NCBI GenBank assembly: GCA_946803715.1
Contig: CAMPET010000173.1
Span: 140,548 to 151,556 of the forward strand
Reading direction: 5' to 3'
From: Beroe ovata
Lineage: Eukaryota > Ctenophora > Nuda > Beroida > Beroidae
DNA length: 11,009 nucleotides
The translations under genes and the position numbers were made by a program. Positions 1 to 11,009 of the stretch are shown here, in pieces. Under the pieces are notes generated by a model. That model ran no database searches. It was not told where the DNA came from and worked only from the letters and a program-made list of their open reading frames with translations. Within the stretch, counting starts at the first letter, position 1. The number at the start of each line of letters is the position of its first letter.

Positions 1-25
1 TAAGTATTTTTCACAGATTGATTTG

Positions 26-59
26 CAGAATTATTAGAACCACAGAATTATTAGAATCA
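26..59. repeat. 17-bp tandem repeat, two copies, in CAD intron
   Basis: CAGAATTATTAGAACCA (26-42) is followed directly by a copy with one mismatch (43-59). It ends 31 bases before the AG acceptor at 90-91. Confidence 0.85.
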
Positions 60-91
60 ATTCCATGAACATATGTCGTCACTTCCCTCAG

Positions 92-3885
<3,794 letters not shown>

Positions 3886-4330
3886 ATGAACAGCGTCGTT
3901 GAGGCGTCCTATCTTAAACCTGGCCGTTTTAATACTTCAAGAAGTTGTATCATTGCAACTTGTGTGCATGAAACTGACATGATGTAGGAGTGTCTTTTTA
4001 TTTTTTTAGTTTTAGCCGAAAAAATCATTCAAACGCATATTCTCATTCTAATTTATTACACCATTAGAGTTTAATGTTAGAGTTTTATATGTGTAGCTGC
4101 TTATGCTCTCAAAAATACGTGAGACTGAGAAAATTTGCTCGATAGCATATATTGTGCTGTAGACGTGATTTATTTTATACTTTTAAGTTTTAGAAGTTTG
4201 GCCCTCGTTTTGCAATTCTGGGTACCAGCCATTGCAATATGAATTAAGTATTTGACAAAGTCTTGCCACTTTATTTATTGATTCAAAGGTATCTGTCAAA
4301 TAAAATTAACCTGTCACAATACCTATAGCA
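3886..4330 (+). other. CAD 3' untranslated region and short spacer
   Basis: A+T-rich sequence without a convincing reading frame lies between the CAD stop and the next candidate ATG. It contains T-runs and the poly(A) signal listed separately. No other feature is seen. Confidence 0.65.
4299..4304 (+). terminator. CAD poly(A) signal AATAAA
   Basis: Canonical AATAAA about 414 bases after the CAD stop codon. It lies only 26 bases before the ATG of the next candidate gene. Confidence 0.7.
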
Positions 4331-4982
4331 ATGCAAAAGGAGGGCGGAGCAAAGAAAATGCTTTCAAGAAAAGTTGAGGGTCGCATTAAGGAGGAGAATT
4401 TTCATGACTTCAAAGACATTGATGGAAATGACGCGCTTTATCTGAGGTATAAAAAGGCACTCAGACCTAGGCATTCGTTACTTCTGAAAATGAGATTTTT
4501 TCATCCTCGGACTCAGCACTCTGAATTCCCTGAATTGCGATCTGTATCCAGATGACTAGAATTTTATCACTGTTTATCTTTCCTTATCTACTTTAACCTT
4601 TCTTTCGGTCGTTAACAAGCTTTTTCATCTTCAGATGGCAACAAAGGCTCTCCCATCAATTCTCATGTGAGTTCTCATGATCTCATTACCATCTGATTAC
4701 AAAATTCCGAATTCATCGCCCATCCCCCCTCCCCCTGTTCATCTCAAGCTGACCACGGCCTTCTCTCTCCGCAGGATCTCAGTAGTATTGCTGGTAGTGA
4801 TGGATCAACTTGTTCTCCCAGTGGAGGGTATCATGGGTATCGGCCCTGGTGGGAGGGTCAACTCCAAGCGGGGCAAGATGGGCAGTAGACAGGAAGTGGT
4901 TCTGCAGTCTCATGATGATGTAATGAGTGAGGATGGAGGGGCTATGATGGCTAGCACTATAGAGTTTACCAGCTCTGATTAG
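4331..4982 (+). CDS. Candidate small multi-exon gene, unrecognised product, frame unresolved
   Basis: I do not recognise a family. Good splice signals suggest exons 4331-4446 (donor AG|GTATAA), 4635-4666 (CTTCAG acceptor, donor AT|GTGAGT) and one beginning at 4775 (CCGCAG) or 4783 (CTCAG), with TAG at 4980-4982. The first exon starts MQKEGGAKKMLSRKVEGRI and reads DIDGNDALYLR before its donor. The last exon has a hydrophobic stretch (VVLLVVMDQLVLP) and a charged tail ending TIEFTSSD. With the strong acceptor at 4775 the frame meets a stop at the junction; the acceptor at 4783 keeps it open for about 115 residues. A longer first exon ending at 4543 (weak donor TCT|GTATCC) also stays open, for about 150 residues. 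A start at the ATG 4635-4637 would give an 82-residue protein. Exon order and strand are likelier than the exact product. Confidence 0.4.
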
Positions 4983-5610
4983 TTGTTCCCAATGGTAGGT
5001 ATCGACAATTATTCACTGCGAACTGGTTTCTCTACTTATTCTTGCCGTTTTCATCCTGGTTTGAAGCCACCAATGACGAAATTCCATTTCAGATTGATGT
5101 TTTGAATATGGAGACGTGAGACGATCAAGCAGTTCAATTGTTCAGACTCCCTCTGTTTGCCCACGGGCTTAAACCACTATTTGATTTCAACTGGGAAACA
5201 GATTGAAGGACTTGAGTTGAATTGATTTTGACAATCACGACTGTTGACTAATGTTTGGACTTCATTTTTTTACAAATGACTAATTTGAGAAGATTGGTGC
5301 TGGACTGCGTGAGGATTCTAGATGAACGAAGCTGAAGCCGAACTCTCATAACTCTAGTAGTAGTATATGTAGTGTAGTTCTAGATTTTTATGTATAGTAT
5401 TTTACCACCTTGCAAAATGCTCTAGTACTATACTATATTATTATACAGCATACACTTCGGTACGGGATGTAGACTGTAATATCTTTACCTTTTGAAATGT
5501 TGAATGAGGTTTTGAGTAGAATGAGAACTGATTATTCAATATCAAGAATGCATGACGGATTTTTGGTTGTGCAAATTAATTTGCAAGCATTATCAAATTG
5601 TTCTTTCATT
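4983..5610 (+). other. Downstream non-coding sequence of the candidate gene
   Basis: A strong donor (ATG|GTAGGT at 4995) lies 12 bases after the stop and a matching acceptor (ATTTCAG at 5091-5092) follows, so a spliced 3' UTR is possible. No AATAAA is present. The stretch 5345-5460 is A+T-rich with short TAGTA and TATAC repeats. I see no conserved coding sequence on either strand. Confidence 0.4.
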
Positions 5611-5621
5611 GTTTACGCCGA

Positions 5622-5693
5622 CCAATCATCATCAATCATCCGAGTTGCGCAATGCGCGCGTGCGCGGCGCGACCATTAATTTTATTTGGCGCC
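5622..5693 (+). promoter_or_regulatory. CpG-rich promoter-like cluster: CCAAT, TTGCGCAA, GC tract, E2F-like site
   Basis: Within 72 bases there is a CCAAT box (5622-5626), the bZIP-type palindrome TTGCGCAA (5645-5652), a CpG-dense alternating tract (to about 5671) and TTTGGCGCC (5685-5693), which fits the E2F pattern TTTSSCGC. The sequence around it is A+T-rich, so the cluster stands out. It lies about 450 bases upstream of the LRR1 ATG. The acceptor-like TTGCAG at 6117-6122 would allow a 5' non-coding exon starting near here. Motif matches alone are weak evidence. Confidence 0.35.
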
Positions 5694-5694
5694 T

Positions 5695-5751
5695 ACTCTA
5701 TTCTTGTAGGATTTCACCGACGGTAGGGTAAAATCCTACAAACTCTATTCT
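5695..5751. mobile_element. Tiny palindromic element flanked by 10-bp direct repeats
   Basis: ACTCTATTCT at 5695-5704 recurs at 5742-5751. The 37 bases between begin TGTAGGATTT (5705-5714) and hold the exact reverse complement AAATCCTACA at 5731-5740, with a 16-base loop. Inverted ends inside direct repeats look like a very short MITE-like insertion with target-site duplication. A chance hairpin or a regulatory stem is also possible. Confidence 0.45.
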
Positions 5752-6135
5752 ATATTTTTTGAACTGACTTTTCAAAAAACGAAAATGGAAAGCTTTGTCG
5801 CGAAATTTTCGATTAAAAATGTGGATCTACTTTCATACAGATAAATGAAATCCTGAATTTGGCAAATAGGATCTACTCTGAGGCAAGTTTATCTGTTAAT
5901 ATTGATTTATTATAGTTCTATTTTCATATTCTGGTCATCCATCCTCTGATCCTTACGTGCTTCTAAGTTCTGATATGTGATAACATTGTTATTGAGACTG
6001 TATTGTACAGGAGTACAGTACTACTACAGTATCTTTCAATTTTTGATAGAATCAGTGTGAACTGTGAATTTATCAATAAAAATTAAAATCCCTATATGAA
6101 ATCCCTAAATTAATTCTTGCAGAGGCCACAGTACC
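5752..6135 (+). other. LRR1 upstream region
   Basis: This is A+T-rich sequence with no conserved coding content. ATTAAA at 5812-5817 and AATAAA at 6075-6080 are present but not tied to a gene. A pyrimidine-poor but plausible acceptor TTGCAG ends at 6122, 13 bases before the LRR1 start codon. An in-frame stop at 6106-6108 supports the ATG at 6136 as the start. Confidence 0.45.
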
Positions 6136-7520
6136 ATGAACATACCTTGTCTGTCTAAAGTTGTCAGTACTGTAGCAACTACAAGTAAAGTTAAACCAAC
6201 AAAGTCAGTTATACTCCTTTCAAGAAGAGATGGAGGGGGTGTTGATTTTTACCTAGTATCTGCAAAAACACCAAGCTCAAAAGTATCTTATGATATTGGG
6301 ATCAGGTAAGTTGACCAAGGGGCCTGGCTTAAGAAAGGACCCTGATGAATCACACCGACTGACTGACATATTGTGTAAAAATGTATTGAGTAATTAAATC
6401 AATTCTCAGGAATATAATATCTATCCACTCTAAATTGAAATTTGAAGGGAAGATCAGTCTGACATTCAAGTCGCCACCACAGTTGATGATGTTGAGTGAA
6501 GCAAATCCACAGCATATTGAGATACTTCTCAAGACTATTCAGGATCCTAACCATCTCCTCAACATTGATTTAAAACCATTCAAGCAATTAAATAATGTGA
6601 CCAAACCAAAAGCTGATGTGAAGTCAATGACAATATCATCATTAAAACAGTATCCTCCAATAACAGGCACAGGCTTCCCAAAAACTCTTACACATCTCAG
6701 TATAACAAGTATGAAGTACAGGCATGTGGATACTAGGATTTGTGCACTTCAACAGCTCCAAAAGCTGGACCTATCAGATAACAAACTGAAGAAGTTACCC
6801 AAGAAGCTCTGGGAGATGCAGAGTTTGTCATCATTGGATGTAAGTAAGAATGAGTTGTTAGAATTACCTCAAGACATTGGCCCAGCGCATAGACTCTGCC
6901 ATAGTCTCCAGCATTGTAACTTGGCTAATAACAGTTTAGCCAAATTCCCCCAGTTTTTGATATATTGCCAGTCTTTAGTTGAACTGAATGTATCACACAA
7001 TAAAATAAATATCATCCCAAACTCTTTGAAAATGTGTTCAAAGACTCTTAGGGTTCTCCATATTATGAACTGTAATCTCAAGAACTTACCTGCATGCCTA
7101 TCAGATTTCACCCTTAATGACCTCAAAATTGATGGAAACCCATTCCCAAGTCCTGTAAAAGCTGCAAATGAAGTTTACAAGGTGCGATGTAACACCATAC
7201 CTGTTTCTTCTCTACAAGAAACATGTGTAAAATGTATAATTCGTCATGACATCAAGATTCAGCAGCATTCTATACCACTGCATCTAATGGACTACATTGG
7301 ATCTGTTCAGTATTGTAAGGGGTGTTTCAAAATGGTTATGCAAAGTTCAATGGTGTTCTTCTACCCAGTGGATCTGAAGAGTATTGCTAGAAGCATTTCC
7401 CGTGTTGAGCATCAGCCAGTTATGACGGGCTTTGTGTGCTCTAACAGGTGTTTTGCGAGAGTTAGTGAGGGTAAGAGTGTTGTTCCTGCCACTCTGTTCT
7501 TTAATCGACCAGTTTCATAA
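6136..7520 (+). CDS. LRR1: LRR1, leucine-rich-repeat substrate receptor of a CUL2 ubiquitin ligase
   Basis: Two exons, 6136-6305 and 6410-7520, are joined across a 104-base intron (ATCAG|GTAAGT ... TTCTCAG), giving 426 residues against 414 in human LRR1. In animals CRL2-LRR1 ubiquitylates the MCM7 subunit of CMG helicase when replication ends, so that the replisome is removed in the nucleus. Residues 1-110 match the PH-like N-terminal region. From about 140 to 310 run leucine-rich repeats such as LQKLDLSDNKLKKLP and LVELNVSHNKINIIP. A BC-box SLQETCVKCI (324-333) and CUL2-box IPLHLMDYI (345-353) follow at human-like spacing. Cysteines at 359/362 (YCKGC) and 400/404 (VCSNRC) align with human cysteine pairs. 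The start has A at -3 and an in-frame stop 30 bases upstream. I infer a full-length functional gene. Confidence 0.95.
7209..7298 (+). other. LRR1: LRR1 BC-box and CUL2-box (elongin C and cullin 2 docking)
   Basis: SLQETCVKCI (7209-7238) fits the BC-box pattern (S/T/P)Lxxx(C/S/A)xxx-hydrophobic that binds elongin C. IPLHLMDYI (7272-7298) fits the CUL2-box pattern hydrophobic-P-x-x-hydrophobic-x-x-x-hydrophobic. The two boxes are separated by 11 residues. Together they make the VHL-box type of cullin adaptor. Confidence 0.8.
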
Positions 7521-7646
7521 CGAACAACACCTTATTGTCAATTATAATTGGCAAATATGTGGTAATTGATACATCTTCATTCTCCATAGTTTACACTTCA
7601 TAAGCATTTGGTTTCGATATTGCCATTTCGACTATATTTATTATCA

Positions 7647-7652
7647 AATAAA
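7647..7652 (+). terminator. LRR1 poly(A) signal AATAAA
   Basis: AATAAA is 127 bases after the LRR1 stop and is followed by a T/G-rich stretch (CTTTTATTGTGTC) suitable as a downstream element. Confidence 0.75.
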
Positions 7653-7829
7653 TTGACTCAATTTGCCCCTCTTTTATTGTGTCATATCTATTATCTTCTG
7701 GCTATACAGGTAAACAGTATACCACCACTATCCAGTGATAAACAAGAAACTGGTTTATGCTGTGGAATATAGAATTATATGTTCTTCATTGACTTCGAGC
7801 TGATGATTTGTTCTGCACAGGATTTTAGT
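7653..7829 (+). other. Short spacer between LRR1 and the GPR137-like gene
   Basis: Only 177 bases separate the LRR1 poly(A) signal from the next start codon. They must hold the LRR1 cleavage site and either the promoter and 5' UTR of the next gene or a 3' splice site (TTCTGCACAG ends at 7820). No TATA box or GC-rich cluster is evident. Confidence 0.5.
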
Positions 7830-9637
7830 ATGGAAGATCTGGCTGGAAGCCCCTTCTCCCCCCTCTATCCCTCACTACAATCAGTATTGGTTGTCCTCTT
7901 TCTTTCCAGGTATTCATCATGATGGTGATGCTCAAATAGGTAAATTGATCATGATGGCGGGTGCTCCATGCTAAACCTCACCCTCTTTCAGCTACTGCAT
8001 GTTCTTCACATTTGTCATGGCTCAGATAGTTCTCACTTGTTCAATGAGGAATAGGATGTTGGTATGTGACCTGTGTGTGTGTGGGGCCTCTGCCAATCAT
8101 ATTGATAATGATTATCATATTACCACGGGGCAACCCGACTCTGGTTAATTATTCCGTATTTCTCCGCATGATCATAACTAATTCCACCCCGAATTCAATT
8201 ATCGGTTCTCATTCCCTAACCCCAGAACCCCAATTCCCCTTCCACCCAGTCGTATCACACGATATTCCTGATGTTGGGGCTGCTGTGGACTCTCCTCCGG
8301 ATAGTAATGTTTGCACTCCTCCTGAAAACTGAGGTCAAGTACCCGTTGTTGGACTGGCCTCTCCGGTGCGGTCCGGTTATCCTAAACTTTGTCATGCTGA
8401 CACTCTTTACACTCTGTTTCGTACAGGTGAGTGACTTCTGAGGAAAATTCTTAAAAACAGTAATTACTGCCCCCTGCGACCAGTCCTATCAACTGTTTGA
8501 CAACTGATGATAGTGATCCTTTGACCTTTCCACTGAATCAATGCTAGTAATGAACATAGTTACTCTCTGATCACCTGATTTCCTTATAAGGTACTGATCG
8601 AGAGTAGTAGGAGCATCATTCTTGCATCGACTGGTCATGTCCCAGCCATCTCCCACAAGACAAAGAAGATGGCTTACTGTGCTTACTTTCTTATGCTATC
8701 TCTCTTTCTCTCGGTCAATATAACAAGTTTTCTTCTGCAGGTTTGTATCCTTGTCGAGTAGCTGTTAGTTGTGGTAACCTGGTCGTCAAGTAGTTGTTAG
8801 TTGTGGTAACCTGGTTGTCATGTAAACTGTTGACTGTGGTTGCTAGGGGTTTGAGGTTGCCAAGTGTCTGGGGTTACAGAAATGGGTATCACTTACTCTA
8901 ATTTGCATGGGATACTTCAAATTTGGACCCTGCTTCGCATTTGTGGAAGCAAGCAGCAAGCTGACCCAAATTTACCGTGGTACCCGAGTTATTTTTAATC
9001 CACTGATGTTCTATATTTAGTTCTCCCTGTTCTTCATTCATTGATATCAAACAAAAATACCCAGTTTTCTCTTATCTTGACGCCTGTGTGCCCTGTATCA
9101 CCTAGCGAATCCATACTCTACAGTATGAAATATCAATCAATATACCCCGTACTGTTTCATTTTGGCAAAAATCCAGATGGTGATACACATGTTGCAAAAT
9201 TGTTGTCACGTTCAGATAAAAACAGTTGCATTTTGAAACACTGGATTTAATTCTGTTAAATTCATAAATCGATAACTGATTTACCTCCCCCCCCAAATGT
9301 TCACACTTCCGTCAATGAAGGAAGAAACTATCTTCATGCCAAAGAGTAAGCCCCAGTCAGTCCCATAGTTTTCTGAGTTTCTTCCCTATTAAGTACTTTG
9401 TCATGATCCCAAATGAATCGAATTAAGTCCTCTGCATCATAAAGTCCCGCCCCCTTCTTCATAACTGAAAAACTAAATGACATAAGAGAGTTGGAGTTAT
9501 ATAATTTACAGCAATCCTAGTTTTCGCTGCTGTTTCAGATGCAGAACGCTAACAAGTTTTACGCGGTTGTCCAGCTGTCGCTGCAAGAGGGATGCATGGT
9601 CATATCCTGTATATTCCTTTCTGTGACGCTCTACTTT
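7830..9637 (+). CDS. GPR137: GPR137-family 7TM protein, first five exons (3' end beyond the window)
   Basis: Exons 7830-7909, 7992-8061, 8250-8426, 8591-8740 and 9539-9637 join in frame to 192 residues. GPR137 proteins are lysosomal seven-helix proteins that modulate Rag GTPases and mTORC1 in vertebrates; plant relatives are TOM1/TOM3. Family marks are the first helix with YCMFFTFVMAQIVL, basic RNRMLSYHTIF, then LLWTLLRIVMF (family pattern W-x-x-LR) and the VNITSF turn at residue 151, which keeps the N-x-T sequon of vertebrate VNLT. Five membrane segments are visible, near residues 15-44, 52-76, 92-113, 136-158 and 167-192. The ATG has A at -3 and G at +4. The N-terminus is shorter than in vertebrates. 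The acceptor of exon 8591 is AAG, less usual than CAG. I cannot tell which vertebrate paralogue it matches best. Confidence 0.85.
8741..9538 (+). other. GPR137-like intron, 798 bases
   Basis: The intron lies between VNITSFLLQ and MQNANKFYAVV, which are adjacent in the family alignment, so no exon is missing. It contains the 32-bp tandem repeat listed separately and a run of nine C at about 9287-9295. Nothing else is seen. Confidence 0.65.
8753..8847. repeat. 32-bp tandem repeat, about three copies, just inside a GPR137-like intron
   Basis: Copies start at 8753, 8785 and 8817, each opening GTC(G/A/T)(A/T)GTA. The first two differ at four positions and share GTTAGTTGTGGTAACCTGGT; the third is clearly diverged. 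The array begins 12 bases after the donor at 8741. Confidence 0.88.
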
Positions 9638-11009
9638 GTGAGTATAATAACCCATATCCTTACCTATCCATCACATATTTTAAAGAAGACGTGTTCTCAC
9701 CCCATGGCTTTGTCTTGGTCAAAAACATGAAACTACAGATACCTTGATGACTGATAAGTGTAGGTTATTTTTTCAATGCACTTGAAAGTATCAAGCATCT
9801 GTCTATCTGTAGACGTAATTAATTTATCTCATTTATGACAGCTGTCAGGGGTCACTTTGCGCTAATATCATTGGGAATCACCGTATATCTGCACGTACTG
9901 ATACCAACTCGATATTTATCATTGTTCTGGAACAATCTCTTGACCACCATATGTGGAACTTGATACTCCGTGACGTCACTCATGACGCCTGTCAAAATGA
10001 TTAGAGCGGTGGTACATTTGTTGTGTTATTTTTAGCAACAAACTGGCTGTGCCTCGCCCACGCATTTTTTCGGGTTTATCAGTTTCACCGTGCATTCAAC
10101 TGAGCTGGATAAGCTCTAAAGTTGATAGAGTTTGATCAAAGTGTGGATATCTACCATGTTTGATTGCAGGACGTATGTATATTCTGAACATTAGGGAGAC
10201 ACAGTTATTTCAGTAGTCTCAAAAACTTCGTAGATCAAGGTGCTGACAAAAGTTCATAAATTGCAACTGCGAATGCTATTTTATGCTTCATCACCCTCCA
10301 AAATATTTTCAATGATATCACACTTAAATGTTACGGCGACCATTTAACCGTGTAACTCGGTGATTTGTTACACACCCTGGTAGTTAATCACACGTACCAA
10401 TGTAATGAAGATCTTGATTTACCGCAGCTATATCATGGCTATGTAATCCAATACATTGAATTCATGGCGATCGTTAATAAATTGCCGGTAATGTACAATC
10501 TATTCCGGGAAGCGAGGGGGAAGTTCACCGAATAATCGAGTGATTGGATAATTGATATCATTAAAGTGATAATGTTTTAATTTGTCGGGCGTCATCAATG
10601 GTTATTATTTGTCGTGGGGTACTAAAGTATTGACTTTGATTGTACGGAGAATATAATCTCGCTGAATCAGAAGAATGAACTTCCACGTTCTTTCAAGACC
10701 TCATTTCCACATTATATATTTTCACTCAAAAACGCCTTGAATCCAATCCTGAAAATCCCTTCAAACTTCTCTTATACCCTTCCAAACCCTTGAAATCCCC
10801 TTTCTATTGTTCCAAGCATTGTTCAATACAGACAATCTCCCCTCCCTTCTATCAACCCAATCCCACACCCCTCTTCTGCCCTCCCTCACTGTGCCCTCCC
10901 TTACGCCTCGTTTCTCATCTCCTCCCCTCATCCTCAGACCCTCTTTCTCTCACTTCTCATCTTCTCCCTTCCTCCTCAGACCCCCCTCTCTCACTTCTCA
11001 TCTTCTCCC
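9638..11009 (+). other. Open-ended GPR137-like intron
   Basis: This region follows the strong donor TTT|GTGAGT. I looked for the next family segment (the sixth helix with its cysteine/arginine-rich turn) and did not find it, so the next exon probably lies beyond the window. There are no RNA genes or convincing reading frames on either strand. Confidence 0.55.
10780..11009. repeat. Pyrimidine-rich tract with 42-bp tandem repeat at the window edge
   Basis: Over 200 bases are dominated by C and T. From 10932 a unit of about 42 bases starting CCTCAGACC recurs at 10974; both copies carry CTCTCACTTCTCATCTTCTC. The array may continue past the window. A polypurine-polypyrimidine tract of this kind can form triplex DNA, and it holds several decoy CAG acceptors. 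Confidence 0.8.

Noticed and set aside
5497-5679. 60-codon open frame, plus strand
   Set aside because: Its end runs into the CpG-rich promoter-like tract, there are no splice signals around it and the composition is not protein-like. It is probably chance.
6075-6080. AATAAA as the poly(A) signal of the candidate gene at 4331-4982
   Set aside because: It lies over 1 kb from the stop and only 55 bases before the LRR1 start, with a promoter-like island between; the link is not supportable.
6869-7126. Minus-strand open frame opposite LRR1
   Set aside because: It is antisense to leucine-rich repeats with clear family match; there is no independent support.
8066-8332. 88-codon open frame, plus strand
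   Set aside because: It starts in a GPR137-like intron and then reads the exon at 8250 in a different frame from the conserved one.
8753-8847. CRISPR-like array, because units are 32 bases long
   Set aside because: The copies are directly adjacent without spacers and lie in a eukaryotic intron. It is a plain tandem repeat.
9840-9870. Possible next GPR137-like exon after ATGACAG at 9834-9840
   Set aside because: The acceptor looks fair, but the sequence reads LSGVTLR then a stop and does not match the family. Other frames are no better.
10160-10200. Possible exon after GATTGCAG at about 10170
   Set aside because: The frames close within a few codons and none matches the expected sixth helix.

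Overview
The window is from an intron-rich eukaryote, almost certainly an animal. All recognised coding sequence is on the + strand and is split by GT-AG introns of about 80 to 800 bases. Exons were joined by hand from conserved protein sequence plus canonical splice sites, and the reading phase was checked at every junction. The base composition is A+T-leaning with short introns and short gaps between genes. That gene set (CAD with fused DHOase and ATCase, LRR1, a GPR137-type 7TM protein) and compactness would fit an early-branching invertebrate such as a sponge, but the lineage is an inference and weak.

Layout, left to right. (1) 92-3885: the last 13 exons of CAD, the multifunctional enzyme of the first three steps of pyrimidine synthesis. 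The window enters just after the catalytic Asp of the dihydroorotase domain, crosses a linker with a basic-residue kinase site, and holds a complete aspartate transcarbamoylase domain with its active-site residues intact; a poly(A) signal lies at 4299-4304. (2) 4331-4982: a candidate small gene with good splice signals but an unresolved reading frame and no recognised family. (3) 4983-6135: non-coding sequence holding a tiny palindromic element with flanking direct repeats and a GC-rich cluster of promoter-like motifs. (4) 6136-7520: a complete two-exon LRR1 gene, the substrate receptor of a CUL2 ubiquitin ligase, with leucine-rich repeats, BC-box and CUL2-box all recognisable; poly(A) signal at 7647-7652. 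(5) 7830-9637: the first five coding exons of a GPR137-family membrane protein; the rest lies beyond the window. (6) 9638-11009: open-ended intron finishing in a pyrimidine-rich repeat.

The genes are not an obvious pathway. CAD supplies pyrimidines for DNA synthesis, LRR1 acts in replisome removal at the end of replication, and GPR137 proteins are lysosomal regulators of mTORC1, a pathway that in mammals activates CAD. Such links may be coincidental. The most unusual structural signal is that short tandem duplications repeatedly sit next to splice junctions, in two cases copying the 5' splice site itself. The second signal is the head-to-tail arrangement with very short gaps and an acceptor-like AG just upstream of each start codon.
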